Below are positions 9,474-19,497 of a stretch of DNA of 64,000 nucleotides, piece after piece (position 1 is the first letter of the stretch; every line of letters begins with the position of its first letter). A program made the translations under genes and the position numbers. This DNA comes from Ochromonas danica (taxonomy: Eukaryota > Sar > Chrysophyceae > Chromulinales > Chromulinaceae): positions 122,306-186,305 of the forward strand of contig VKHL01000051.1 in the NCBI GenBank assembly GCA_015146655.1, written 5' to 3'. The notes under the pieces are model-generated. The model was not told the origin of the DNA. It saw nothing but the letters and a program-made list of their open reading frames with translations, and did not search any database.

Positions 9474-11600
9474 ATGGGCGCTTCTGCTTTAGTGAGTACT
9501 TCTCCCTCAATAGAAGGTAGTCTGTCGAGCAAGAAGCTTGGTATCAAGCTATCCTTTCTAAAACAATTCTTGGAAGATCATAAGAAATTCCTAGATGACC
9601 ACAAGTTTGCCACTACGGAAGACATCTTCGCTCAAATTATTAAACCCTCCACCCAATCAACCATGTCGTCCTATTGTTCTTTCCTACATAGTAATAGTGA
9701 GTCCAATAGTCGAGGTCGACGTGTTGACGTGGTAGGTACTGCAGATGTCTATATATCACATACTTGGTCAGGTCGTTTCCAAGATCTCGTCGAAGCTCTT
9801 CTTGATCATTTCCATGATCAAATGGGTCTTTATCTGTGGATTGATTTATTCTCTATAAACTATCATAAAGAAGAAGATACCATGGATAGTTCTTGGATGC
9901 AGAATTTCTGTGATCATCTAACTGCATGCGGTAAAATGGTCTTAGTCCTTATGCCATGGAAAGATCTCTTACCTTTAGATAATTCAAAATGCCTCTTGGA
10001 AATCTATGCTTCAGCTGTTAGTAATGACTGTAAATTCTCTGTAGCCCTAAAGAATTGTGCTAAAAAGGAGTTTTTGCAAGCGTTAACAACCGACACTAGT
10101 GCAGTGATTAATGCCTTGCATCATGCTGTCTTTTCTAAAGATACCCAGCATGATGAAAATCTCATTTTAAAGCAATTACGGCTAGAGAATGAATCTCAGT
10201 CCTTCCACTCTACAGTGTATAATCAATTACTCTCCTGGATGAAAGGAACCTTGGACGATGAAATTCTTCATGCCGCGGGAGAGAAAGAAAAACTTACTTA
10301 TCATTTAGCTATAGCTTCAATATATCGTTGCTCGGGGGCTAATCAAGAAGCAGAGAAGATTTGCTTGTCTTGTCTGGCTTATTGTCGTCGCATGTATGGA
10401 GATGACAACCCTGCTGAGATTATTATCCTTGACTATCTTGCAAATTTGTATATGAACATGGGGAAGCTTGCTGATGCTGAAGATATCTTTGTTGATTCCT
10501 TGAATCGCAAGGAACGCATTTTGGGCGAAAAGCATCCAGCTACTCTAATGGCCATGCATAACCTAATCACACTTTTCTTTGCTCAAGGAGAACATAATCG
10601 CGCCGAGAAATTATGTCGTGATTGTTGGGAAAGGCGGAAAGAGGTCCTGGGTGAAGATCATGGTGAAACATTACTTGCATTGAGTAATTTGGCTTTATTT
10701 CATTATTCCCAAGGTGATCTTGATACTTCCGAAAGTCTTCTCATCGATTGTATTCGTCGTCAAAAAGCAATTTTGGGTGAAGATCATCCTGAGACGCTTG
10801 TCTCTGTTAATTGTTTGGCAATTGTCTACAAGACAAAAGGGGATTATGTCGCTGCAGAACCTTTCTTCACTTTTTGTCTCAGTCGATTACGACGAAGAAT
10901 GGGAGAGACTCATCCTAATACGATCACGACCATGCGATATCTTGTCAAGGTATATGAATCATTAGGAAAGATGAACCAGGCAGAGAATCTGTTACGAGAA
11001 TTGTTAGTTGCAGAAGAGAAGCGGTGTGGTAGAGACAGTACTGAGGCTCTTGGAACAGCATTTTCATTAGCGAATATGTACTATACAAACAAACGCTTTG
11101 ATCAAGCGCAACATCTTTTGACCGCTTGTTATCGCCATCAACGCACTGTGCTGGGAGATCAACATGAGGAGACTTTACGATCTATGGCTCTTTTGGGAGT
11201 TATCTACAGTGCTCTTGGTCAGCAAGAAAAGGCAGAAGAACTTCTTCGCGATTGCTTGGATTTACATCATCGTACCTTAGGCCCCGACCACCCTTCGACG
11301 TTAATTTCTATGCATTCTTATGGGTCTCTTCTGCACAAAGGTTCTCATATTGAAGAAGCAGAAGCAGTACTGAAAGATTGTCTTCAAAGAAGGCAACGCA
11401 CATTGGGAAATGATCATAATGATACTATCCTTGCCATGGAAAGTCTGGCCAATCTGTATGCAAGTCAACGGAATCGTGATGCAGCTATCAAGTTATTCAC
11501 CCAATGTTTGGATTTATGGAAGAAACGGCCGGGAGGAGATCCTGAAGGTGCTTGTGATCGACTGCGAGCACAGCTTTCTTCTTGTCTGTGTCAATCGTAA
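9474..11600 (+). CDS. TIR-like domain plus kinesin-light-chain-type TPR protein
   Basis: Single-exon protein of 708 aa from the first ATG at 9474. Residues about 87-190 look like a TIR-fold domain: ADVYISHTWSG (first strand and box 1), then LYLWIDLFSIN, then MVLVLMPW, then KCLLEIYAS, whose Glu (about 176) sits where TIR NADases carry the catalytic Glu. From about residue 275 to the end there are roughly ten 42-residue TPR units of the kinesin light chain type, with recurring LG..HP.T and LA..Y...G signatures. Such TIR-like/TPR proteins are frequent in protist and algal genomes and are often linked to signalling or scaffolding; enzymatic activity is not shown. No transmembrane segment. Confidence 0.75.
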   Translation: MGASALVSTSPSIEGSLSSKKLGIKLSFLKQFLEDHKKFLDDHKFATTEDIFAQIIKPSTQSTMSSYCSFLHSNSESNSRGRRVDVVGTADVYISHTWSGRFQDLVEALLDHFHDQMGLYLWIDLFSINYHKEEDTMDSSWMQNFCDHLTACGKMVLVLMPWKDLLPLDNSKCLLEIYASAVSNDCKFSVALKNCAKKEFLQALTTDTSAVINALHHAVFSKDTQHDENLILKQLRLENESQSFHSTVYNQLLSWMKGTLDDEILHAAGEKEKLTYHLAIASIYRCSGANQEAEKICLSCLAYCRRMYGDDNPAEIIILDYLANLYMNMGKLADAEDIFVDSLNRKERILGEKHPATLMAMHNLITLFFAQGEHNRAEKLCRDCWERRKEVLGEDHGETLLALSNLALFHYSQGDLDTSESLLIDCIRRQKAILGEDHPETLVSVNCLAIVYKTKGDYVAAEPFFTFCLSRLRRRMGETHPNTITTMRYLVKVYESLGKMNQAENLLRELLVAEEKRCGRDSTEALGTAFSLANMYYTNKRFDQAQHLLTACYRHQRTVLGDQHEETLRSMALLGVIYSALGQQEKAEELLRDCLDLHHRTLGPDHPSTLISMHSYGSLLHKGSHIEEAEAVLKDCLQRRQRTLGNDHNDTILAMESLANLYASQRNRDAAIKLFTQCLDLWKKRPGGDPEGACDRLRAQLSSCLCQS

Positions 11601-12029
11601 TCATTCATGTCCTGCTATTCTTTTATGTCTCTGATTGTGGATCAAGTTCTTTAGATTGTGCTCTTTTACTCCATTCTGTTGTGGTATAAATAAACTTCTA
11701 CTGTATATGTGTTCAACTCTGTATATGTGGAAATGTTAATGCATTTCTGTTTTATGTCTGAGCAATTCTATGTGGAAGGCTATTCAATATATTACATGCT
11801 TCCTTGGGAACTGTGTTGTCTGTGCCTGTAAGATTTTCAGTCTGCTGGAACCACACTGTACAGACTCTGTATGTATCTAAAGAAGTTTTGTTTGTTTTTG
11901 TTATGTTTGTGATATTGTGTGCTGAGTAAAATAGTGTGTCAATCCATTGTGTTATACATGCAATTCATTGTCATTCAGTTAAAATGTTGGTTTCGAGTTA
12001 TGTGTATTAAGACATGCTTTCAGTTTCCA
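11601..12029. other. Intergenic, convergent 3' flanks
   Basis: T-rich and TG-rich sequence between two convergent genes; likely 3' UTRs. Nothing else recognised. Confidence 0.4.
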
Positions 12030-12665
12030 TTACCCACGACTACGCGCCACATGATAACGTTGTTGTAGTCTATTAAGATAGAGTTCTGCTGCTACTTCAT
12101 TCTCTTTCAATCGCCTTTGTTTGGCTTCTTTACGATTGAATTGTAAAGATCTCTTGGCTTCCCGGTAAAACTTCCGATCAATTCCACCTTCCTCACTCTC
12201 ATTATCTCCGCTTTCTGGTTCATCATCCATGTCATGATCATTTACGGGTAAGTTATGTCGGATTTCTGCATCAAATTGTTCAGCATCCAATGTTCCAGGT
12301 AATCGCTCAAAATTACGATTGAAAACACTGTAAGCTGACAGTTCACCCTCTTTTCGCTCTCCTAAATTAGTCATCATCAAGGTTAACAAGGAAATGAGGA
12401 AGTATAGTAGACCATGTTGGAAATGGACGGCTATCATCCACCCTATGGTCCAAAGCAGAAGATAACCCAGTGTAGAGAGTATACTATGATCACTTAGTAA
12501 ACTCTTCATTTCTTGTAGAATAAAGAAGAAGAGGTCAGTAAAGGCATTTATTAGAGCTAATAGGAATTTTCCAGTAGAATGAAAATCTGACCATTGGCAT
12601 GGTAGAAACTCAACTGCTATTGAATAGAGTAATTCTATGGATGATGTTGATCGTTTTGTTGACAT
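12030..12665 (-). CDS. SAYSvFN domain protein, SAYSD1 homologue
   Basis: Single-exon protein of 211 aa. The hallmark is at about residues 105-135: GELSAYSVFN, then LPGTLDAEQFD, matching the SAYSvFN domain that defines SAYSD1. Before it lie hydrophobic segments (LGYLLLWTIGWMIAVHF and LLYFLISLLTLMM) typical of the family's membrane hairpin. The C-terminal third is acidic, then strongly basic. In animals SAYSD1 is an ER membrane protein that recognises UFMylated ribosomes stalled at the translocon. The same role here is inferred by homology. The longer charged C-terminus differs from the short vertebrate form. Confidence 0.85.
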   Translation of the reverse strand: MSTKRSTSSIELLYSIAVEFLPCQWSDFHSTGKFLLALINAFTDLFFFILQEMKSLLSDHSILSTLGYLLLWTIGWMIAVHFQHGLLYFLISLLTLMMTNLGERKEGELSAYSVFNRNFERLPGTLDAEQFDAEIRHNLPVNDHDMDDEPESGDNESEEGGIDRKFYREAKRSLQFNRKEAKQRRLKENEVAAELYLNRLQQRYHVARSRG

Positions 12666-13215
12666 TGTGATTCTGATTGGGATTGTGAACTGTTTCCAGT
12701 GTTATGGGGTAGATAGACTGTAGACAGGTACTAATAGTCTAGTCACACAGTATTGATTGCAGTTGTGAGAATGTCACTGAAATGTCCACTGTCAGCAGAT
12801 TACAATACCACCACTATACAATTAGAAATCACTATAAATAATAGCAGGAAGAACAAAGAATTCAAATGCAATATCAAAGACTAAAGTATAACAAATAGTA
12901 CAAAGCAAGATAAAGGATAAATTTATCATCAATTTCTTTTTCAATATTCAATCCACAATAGATAATGGACTGATAGCTAAACAACAACAATCGAATGTCA
13001 CCAATCCCTTTTTAAGTTAATAACTTCTAATTAAGTTAGCTTTAAAACGCGTTTTGCGAGGAAACGCGATCTTCCTAACCCTTACTCCTCCCGCACGAGG
13101 TCCAAGTGGCAGAGGTGATTGATGGCAGAATTGATGAGCTATTATTGGTTGACCAGATAATTTTAAATATTAAGAAGATAAGCAAAAGAAAGAAAGGAGG
13201 AAAGAGAATGAAATC
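12666..13215. other. Divergent intergenic region with an ACGCGT palindrome
   Basis: Bidirectional upstream region of the SAYSvFN and Maf-like genes. It contains the perfect 12-bp palindrome AAAACGCGTTTT at 13044-13055, followed closely by AAACGCG (about 13061), an arrangement like MluI cell-cycle boxes. A purine-rich leader precedes the Maf-like ATG. Confidence 0.35.
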
Positions 13216-14167
13216 ATGGCGTCTTTTCTAACTGTCCATATTTCAGATGATGAAGAAAATACAATTCGATGTTCACGACGTTTATCACGTCCAACTTCTT
13301 TTCGTAGTGATGCAGGTTATCAACCATCTTCACCAACAGATTCGTTATTATCACCTTGTACAAAGCGTTTATGGGGACCAAAACGAATGCATTCTCCTGA
13401 TATGACCAAAGAGTTTAAACGTTGTACTTCTAATTTAGATTTATGTGTTGTTCCTATGCCATTCCCTTATCCTGATGTGGATTTAATATTGGGTACAAGT
13501 TCTATGCATCGCAAAGCGGTGATAGATAAATTAGGCTGGCAGTATATGCAACTGTCACCTGACATCGATGGTGAGACCAACCCACACACTCTCTTCTCTA
13601 TATGTGTGTGATAATAAGATTGTTATGCCCTTCTTTGCTTTTTCAGAGAAAGCTATTCGTGACGACGATCCTCTCAATCTCCCACTTCTCATTGCCAAGG
13701 CAAAGGCTGAAGCTCTGTTAACTCAGCTCTCCTCAGCCAGCACACCTTCTGAGAAACCAAGAATTGTTATCACAGCTGATCAAGTTGTTCTTTTCGAGCG
13801 CACTATTCGTGAGAAACCTGTTGATACTGAGCAAGCAAAAACATTTCTGTCATCTTACAGTGAAAAGAGTGTTTCTACGGTTTCTGCAGTTGTGGTGACT
13901 CATTATCCTTCCAAAATACAAGCTGCAGGTATTGATATTGCTACAGTATTTTGGGACAAGATTTCAGAGGAAGTGGTTAGTAAGGTTGTCGCCAAAGGTC
14001 GCACAATGACTTGTGCTGGAGGTTTCCAAGTAGAGGACGAAGATCTTTCTCCTTTGATAAAGAATATTGATGGGCGAATAGACAGTGTCATGGGTATGCC
14101 AGTCCAGCTCACGGTAAATCTTATGGAAGAAGTCATGGCTCAGCAGTTATCGTCGACTAATACTTAG
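13216..14167 (+). CDS. Maf/ASMTL-like nucleoside triphosphate pyrophosphatase
   Basis: Two exons, 13216-13570 and 13647-14167, join as DID|EKAIR to give 291 aa. The 76-nt intron has GTGAG at its 5' end and TTTTTCAG at its 3' end. The Maf fold is clear: LGTSSMHRKAVIDKLG (start motif with the S-S-x-x-R signature), SPDIDEKAIR, ITADQVV (catalytic Asp region), the REKP motif, and GMPVQLTV near the end. Family members hydrolyse non-canonical or modified nucleotides such as dTTP/UTP or m7GTP to monophosphates. An N-terminal extension of about 80 residues, Ser/Arg-rich without an obvious signal peptide, is longer than in bacteria. Confidence 0.85.
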
Positions 14168-14849
14168 TTGGGAGCCATTCAGTCCTCTTTTTAGTTATGT
14201 AGGGTACATGTCCTCTTTTGCCCCAAACATATTTCATGTCTATGGTAGTATAGTTAGGTGATAGAAAGGCAGAATAGTTTTTGAAAATGAACAAATTACC
14301 TTGCTCTGAGCCACATGAATTGGATTCATTAAACTTCACTTTTGCCACCAAACAATGCATTGCCAACCTTCGGACTCAGCCAATCCATTTTGCCTTTTCT
14401 TTGTCTTTAGTGGGAGAAGTGGTGCCAGTTGAGCAGGATGCTCCTTCATTCATGACATTCTCCTGTAAAACGCTCGTCTTGAAGTCCAACACTTTGATCT
14501 GGCCAATCCGTTTTACCTTCACTTTCTCTTTGCCGGTAGAAGGGGTGCAAGTTGAGCAGGATGTTTCGCTTCCCGGCATTCTATTGTAAAACGCAAGAAG
14601 GTTTGTCTTGAAGTTCGAGGTTGGCCAAATTTTCCCCTTCTCCCGCTTGGGTGTGTGTGTGCGTGAGTGTGTGCCAGTGTGCCAGTGCAGAGCAGAACAA
14701 TCCGAAATCTGCTCATGCTGCTCTGCTCATAATTCATTCACAAAGGCACCAGTAAATTATATTGTAGGCTGATATTCTCATTTCTCTTTTCTTACCTCAT
14801 TTCATATATCATATTGCTTCAATCAACGTTAGTTGAAAAAAAAAATAAT
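14168..14849. other. Intergenic region with imperfect tandem repeat
   Basis: Upstream of the UIM-type gene. Holds the two-unit repeat at 14380-14630 and a GT-rich run at 14650-14685. No coding region supported. Confidence 0.4.
14380..14630. repeat. Imperfect tandem duplication, unit about 123-128 bp
   Basis: CCAATCCATTTTGCC at 14380 recurs as CCAATCCGTTTTACC at 14503. Both units continue with TTTCT..TTTG, AGTTGAGCAGGATG, TTGTAAAACGC or CTGTAAAACGC, and TCTTGAAGT. The copies differ at many positions and by small indels, so the duplication is old. The conserved blocks between diverged ones might reflect function or simply age. Confidence 0.75.
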
Positions 14850-16337
14850 ATGAGCTTTTTTCGTATACCTAGTTTACGCCTCAGTAGATCAACTGATCCT
14901 AATGATGTTGATAATGGAAATATTCCACAAGCTTCTGTAAATGATGAAGAAGATTCGTTTTTTGCGCTTGAAGAATCTCAAGCAGATGATACATCCACCA
15001 TTTATCGTGCCCAGCGTGCAGAACCTATTCGACGCCCCCCTCCAAAGCCATCTGTGCCCACCAGATCTAATCAAACCCCCTCTTCTCCAGGAGGGTTTCC
15101 TTTTCCTATGTTACAGCCGGAGTATTATCCTGAAGGAAGTTCGCAAGTCTATGAGCAGCCATCTTATTTCGCCTCGAATCCACCATATGCAGCAAACGAG
15201 GAACAAGAGGTGAGTCTAATTCTTCATTACCTTGTGAGGATGAACGTATTTACAATTGTTTTATTTAATAGATACAGTATTCTGGTGTTCAATATGAGCC
15301 ACAGTATCCTGGTGCTCAGTATGAATCACACTATCCAAGTGCTCAGTATGAGTATTATGGTAATCCTACTACCGATGAATATGACCCTATCAATGCAATC
15401 ATGGCCGAAGGATATTCCTATGAGGAAGCTTATAGAGTTTGGCATTATCGCGAAACTGTTCAACATGCACCTTCCACTTCTTTCTATAGCTACAGTAACC
15501 CGTCTACTGGTTATGGAACACCACAGCATCAGCTGTATCCCGCCCCTCTAAATCAGTCCTACTCATCTCAACATAGCACTGTTTGTCCTTCATTTTCAAC
15601 TCCGCTTCCCAGTCCACGTGTGAAAGATATTAATGAAGAGCAATTTGAACTGGCTCTTCTTAGATCAGTGGAAGATGAAAAGCGGCGTCGCGCTAAGGTA
15701 GAAGTTCTCTTTCTCCTCATCGATTGATACCTTGCTAATGCTTATGATTTGTTGATTAGGTAAGTGAAGACGAGTTAGCTCGCAAAGAAGAAATAGAGCG
15801 TGCAAATGAGCGTGCTATTCAGATAGCACTTGCAAAATCCTTCGAGGAAATGGTCGAAGATCAGAAAGCGCGATCAATGGTGTGTGGGTTTTGAACATTG
15901 CGTATTTCTTTCTCTAAGCTGAAATTGTTTGTGAATAGGCCAACCCGCACGCTATTAAAGAACTGAATGATCGTGCTTTGCATGAGGCGTTGACCAAGTC
16001 CATGTATGACATGTCTGGTTATTCTGATCGTGTTATTCCAGGCAATATGCCTGTTTCAAACAGTAGAGTGTTGAGAAAAACTTATTCTGATAGTGCAAAT
16101 ATGACAGCCGCTTCTGCTCGTTCTGCTACTCGTGCTTTGCAGTATCGTTCTTTACCAAATCATAGCCGTGGAGGTCTGCTACCCTATTCCCAGCTCCGAT
16201 TCAATTCTCCCGCGGAAGGGGAATCTCGTCCAGGTGCATATCACTCTCCAAATCCGTCTCGTTTAGCTTATTCTCGTGTGGTACCGGCACCAAATCCGGA
16301 TGTTGCTTCCTCAAAAAAGCCTTTCAGTCCTCCTTAA
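14850..16337 (+). CDS. UIM-type ubiquitin-binding, low-complexity protein
   Basis: Four exons (14850-15209, 15272-15697, 15760-15879, 15939-16337), all phase 0, give 434 aa; introns are 59-62 nt. The N-terminal half is Pro/Tyr/Ser-rich, with a short repeat of the QYxxxYPGAQYE kind. AIMAEGYSYEEAYRVW (about residue 163) is a UBA-like helix pair also found repeatedly in the RBR protein at 52075-58085. Three ubiquitin-interacting-motif-like helices follow: EQFELALLRSVEDE, ERAIQIALAKSFEEM and DRALHEALTKSMYD, each with the Ala-x3-Ser core. It likely binds ubiquitin chains as an adaptor; no enzyme domain is seen. The first acceptor (15271 or 15276) is ambiguous but both keep frame. Confidence 0.7.
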
Positions 16338-17010
16338 GGCTATTGAGACTTTTTATTATCATGCAAACAATCATGTTTGTTCACTGTTGAGTTATTTTGA
16401 TGTTTTTTGATGTTTCACAAGTATTATTTTCAAGGGATTTATTGCTTGTTGGTTGGCTTCACTTTTATATTTTCTAGAGCAGCAAGCCTTTCGTTATCAT
16501 CCCGTTATTTATTTCATATCTATTCTGTTAAAGAGAGATTAATGCATGAGAGCCGGTGGTTCGCTCTGTTTCTGCCAATGGTTCTTTGTTTCAATATGTT
16601 TGAGATGTGTGAATGATATTGTGATTGAAACTTTTGCATTAATGGATGATGTGTCGTTGTCGTTTCAATTGGCCGTTTGTCATTCGCTAGGGCATCGTTC
16701 TATGATTTTTTATTTTTCCTCGGATATGATTAGCATTTGGTCACCATGTTGGAGTAGGGCTATTAGAGATGCTCCTCTCACAAAGAGAATTAGAAGAGGT
16801 TTTGGTGATTTTCTGTAATTAAATACTAGTAGGTTTCTGTAATTAAATGTCATTTACTGTGTCAAATGAAATGTTTGCAGTTTAATCCTCTTTAGCCGAT
16901 AGAAGAATATAAACTGTCCGGGCAAATACATTATCTAGACTATAGTGAGGCATGGTGCTCATTAATCATCGGAAGGTGGCAATAATAAGAAGTTAACTTG
17001 TTACATCCTC
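16338..17010. other. Intergenic, convergent 3' flanks with a small direct repeat
   Basis: TTTCTGTAATTAAAT occurs at 16810-16824 and again at 16834-16848. Otherwise T-rich sequence, probably 3' UTRs. Open frames here lack domain or composition support. Confidence 0.4.
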
Positions 17011-17487
17011 CTAGTCGTCTTCTTCATCGTTTTCTTCCCTCAGCTCTTCCTCCTCTACCGACTTATCAACGGATTGTCCAGGAGTTGCTTTAATAATCTT
17101 CTGAGCCATACTTTGTAAGAGAAGAACATAAGAAAGTATATTTTGGAAATGCTTTTGTGCTGTCTTCAATGCTGGTGGTGGGAGAGCAGAAATAAGAAGA
17201 AGTGGTTGATGACCTGCCTCATCCTTATCATCATCACTCTTCACAACTCGAGATAAAGAGTAATCCTCACTCTCATTGGATGATACTAACAGAACTTGTG
17301 CATCAAAATCCTCTCTCAGGTCATCCACTGACGCAATTCGACTGCCTGATTTTCGTGCAACAGTCATAGCAAAGCAACCATCTGATAATAACTTAGCTAA
17401 TTCACGATGTATTTTCAAATACTCTTCGCTCTTATGAATAAGTTCAATTAATTGTTTATCCTCATCATCATCCTCTATAGACTCCAT
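17011..17487 (-). CDS. Vma22/CCDC115-like V-ATPase assembly factor
   Basis: Single-exon acidic protein of 158 aa. The N-terminal helix with HRELAKLLSDGCFAMTVARKSG and the C-terminal LPPPALKTAQKHFQNIL segment correspond to the two conserved parts of the CCDC115/Vma22 family, where a leading coiled coil and a ...LPP..L..AQ..F... motif flank a variable middle. In yeast and humans this soluble factor acts at the ER in assembling the Vo sector of the vacuolar H+-ATPase. Assignment rests on these short motifs only; a small unrelated coiled-coil protein is the alternative. Confidence 0.55.
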   Translation of the reverse strand: MESIEDDDEDKQLIELIHKSEEYLKIHRELAKLLSDGCFAMTVARKSGSRIASVDDLREDFDAQVLLVSSNESEDYSLSRVVKSDDDKDEAGHQPLLLISALPPPALKTAQKHFQNILSYVLLLQSMAQKIIKATPGQSVDKSVEEEELREENDEEDD

Positions 17488-17770
17488 TCTCTAGGAATTG
17501 AATTGGTGTGATCTTCTAACGAAAATTAAGTAAATCCTTAATAAAAGAATAATCGCGTTTCATGTGGTTTTCAACAGCGTTTCTCACTTCTGTTTTGTTG
17601 TGCGGCGGTCGGTCCTCCAACGGCTCTCAGAACAAGAGTGATTAACTTAAGAAGGAAAGGTGGACGCACTGAGATCATGTGATGCGATGTGGCGTGAGGA
17701 GCAAAATAAGAAGGAAAAGAAGTTCAGAACTATTCTCATCTTCTCTCAACTTCTCCTGTAGAAGAAAGTC

Positions 17771-18877
17771 ATGACGTGTAATGATGGTGAAGATTGTTTA
17801 CCTGAAGCCCTAGGAAAAATAGATTTACCAAAGGCAACAGCTACTACCAGTTCAAGCACTGATCTTTCCATAGATTTTGATGTCTTGCGATCATCTGATT
17901 TTGCTATCCCAGATGCGAAACATCATGTTTCTCAATTTCATGAAAAATCACCATCTATTCATGTCGTTTCATCACCTGAAGGAGATATTGATTTAGATCT
18001 TCTAGACAGTGTCCTATTTGATGATGCTAGTCTAGATGCTAATACCATTAATGATTCAATAGGAAAGAAATTGAATCGTGATGAAGCATTTGGAAGCTTT
18101 GAAGAAGAAGCTTTTGATGCTCGTAAATATCTTCGTCGTGGTACTTTAGATGAGATCATTTCCAGTGCCATGACTGTGAGCGAACCTGAGACAATGTCAA
18201 TGAAAGCAGAAAAGGCTACTTTACAAATGTTCCCCAAATCGAAAGAAACTCGAGATGAAGAACGAAAACGAATAGCTTCTACGGTATTAAGGTATTTAGG
18301 AGACTTTGATATCACCAATCTAGCACGTCATATTCAACGATATTGTCATGATGAGGTTATGTTTCTTTCAAGCTTTTTGAAAGAACCCATCTTTGGTAAA
18401 GCTAATATGATGATTTTCATGTGCTTGTCTATGGAAGCTTATCCAGATAAAGTGGCTCCTGTCACCAAAGTGGAAGTAGAAGATCAAGATATGATTTCTT
18501 GTTATTATGATTTTAAAGCGACGAAAGTTTTCTCCTATCCTATTGATACCATGTTTAAATATATCCAAAAGCGGGTCAATAGTGAAGCTGTGGTCAAGAA
18601 AGAAGGTGATGCAGGATTGGCTGGAATGGTTCTCCGTGAAGAAGTGGCTGAACAAATTCGCCCCTCGATCTTGAATAACCCTCTGACTATGCAAGCAGCC
18701 GCAGAGAAGAAGAAGAATGGAATCCATGCTGGATTTGATCTCGAAACATACTATCATCATATGGCCAGATTGGAAGATGCTGTCATGAAAGATGGCAAAG
18801 TCATCTACCGAGCTCGTGTCGATTTCTCTTTCGATGAGAATGATCGAATCATTCGCATTGCTTCATACACCATATGA
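17771..18877 (+). CDS. NTF2/SnoaL-like fold protein (paralogue 1)
   Basis: Single-exon protein of 368 aa. The C-terminal half (about 185-368) looks like a SnoaL-type NTF2-like domain: a helical start (ITNLARHIQRYCHDEVMFLS), FGKANMMIFMCLSMEAYPDKV, then strand pairs (ISCYYDFKATKVF), ending in FDENDRIIRIASYTI. The N-terminal half is acidic and probably disordered. It is a clear paralogue of the protein at 19498-20499, sharing AYPDKV/AFPDKL, the strand region and the terminal D-x-x-RI-x-RIAS motif. SnoaL-like proteins have diverse or no enzymatic activity; none can be named. Confidence 0.6.
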   Translation: MTCNDGEDCLPEALGKIDLPKATATTSSSTDLSIDFDVLRSSDFAIPDAKHHVSQFHEKSPSIHVVSSPEGDIDLDLLDSVLFDDASLDANTINDSIGKKLNRDEAFGSFEEEAFDARKYLRRGTLDEIISSAMTVSEPETMSMKAEKATLQMFPKSKETRDEERKRIASTVLRYLGDFDITNLARHIQRYCHDEVMFLSSFLKEPIFGKANMMIFMCLSMEAYPDKVAPVTKVEVEDQDMISCYYDFKATKVFSYPIDTMFKYIQKRVNSEAVVKKEGDAGLAGMVLREEVAEQIRPSILNNPLTMQAAAEKKKNGIHAGFDLETYYHHMARLEDAVMKDGKVIYRARVDFSFDENDRIIRIASYTI

Positions 18878-18960
18878 TTACAACCTTTTGCTGCCCTCGC
18901 CTTACAATGGGGATTCGCCGTGCCCTACCTCTGCGCCCTAACACGCTCCCATCCAAACCT

Positions 18961-19347
18961 TTATTCTGTTGTTATTCTTTTAATATTTTGTAGCACTAGG
19001 CTGACAAATTTTGTGCTGTAAACCACTGCCAAAGTTACCGCAATTAAGAAGTTAAGAAAGTCCTTATTCACATAGATCAAGGAGTTAAATTTACAACTGA
19101 GCCGAGGCATGGAAGAACATAAGAATGCCATCATCACAAAATCATCTGAGGGACGATAATTCCCTCTAAATTGCACAACAAACATGCGGGTGACCAATAG
19201 ACTCCACTTAGCCACCCAAGGATAGAGAGAGATAGACCGCTGAAGAGCCCATTGGAACCAATACGTCACAAAGTATCCAAATAAAAGATTTACACCACAA
19301 AGTTCCCTCGCGGTCATCCTTGAGAAGCTACGACGCACTCTTAGCAT
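18961..19347 (-). CDS. Small hypothetical membrane protein
   Basis: A 128-aa frame from the ATG at 19347. Basic, with one or two hydrophobic stretches (LLFGYFVTYWFQWAL, IAVTLAVVYSTKFVSLVL). No family recognised. It sits in the gap between two convergent NTF2-like paralogues and could be a small gene or a chance frame in 3' UTR sequence. Confidence 0.25.
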   Translation of the reverse strand: MLRVRRSFSRMTARELCGVNLLFGYFVTYWFQWALQRSISLYPWVAKWSLLVTRMFVVQFRGNYRPSDDFVMMAFLCSSMPRLSCKFNSLIYVNKDFLNFLIAVTLAVVYSTKFVSLVLQNIKRITTE

Positions 19348-19497
19348 CACCACTTGAAGTATTAATATTCTAGATTGTACGAAGATAAACAAGAGGCTTT
19401 CAAAGGGAAGAGGGGCAGATCAGTCAGACACCTTGTCTAACATCAGAATTGAACAAATATAGACAATTGCCAACAGCACGCAAACGGCACATGTTTG

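Noticed and set aside
16407-16818. Two overlapping hydrophobic frames after the UIM-protein gene
   Set aside because: T-rich 3' flank gives hydrophobic codons by chance; frames conflict and lack homology.
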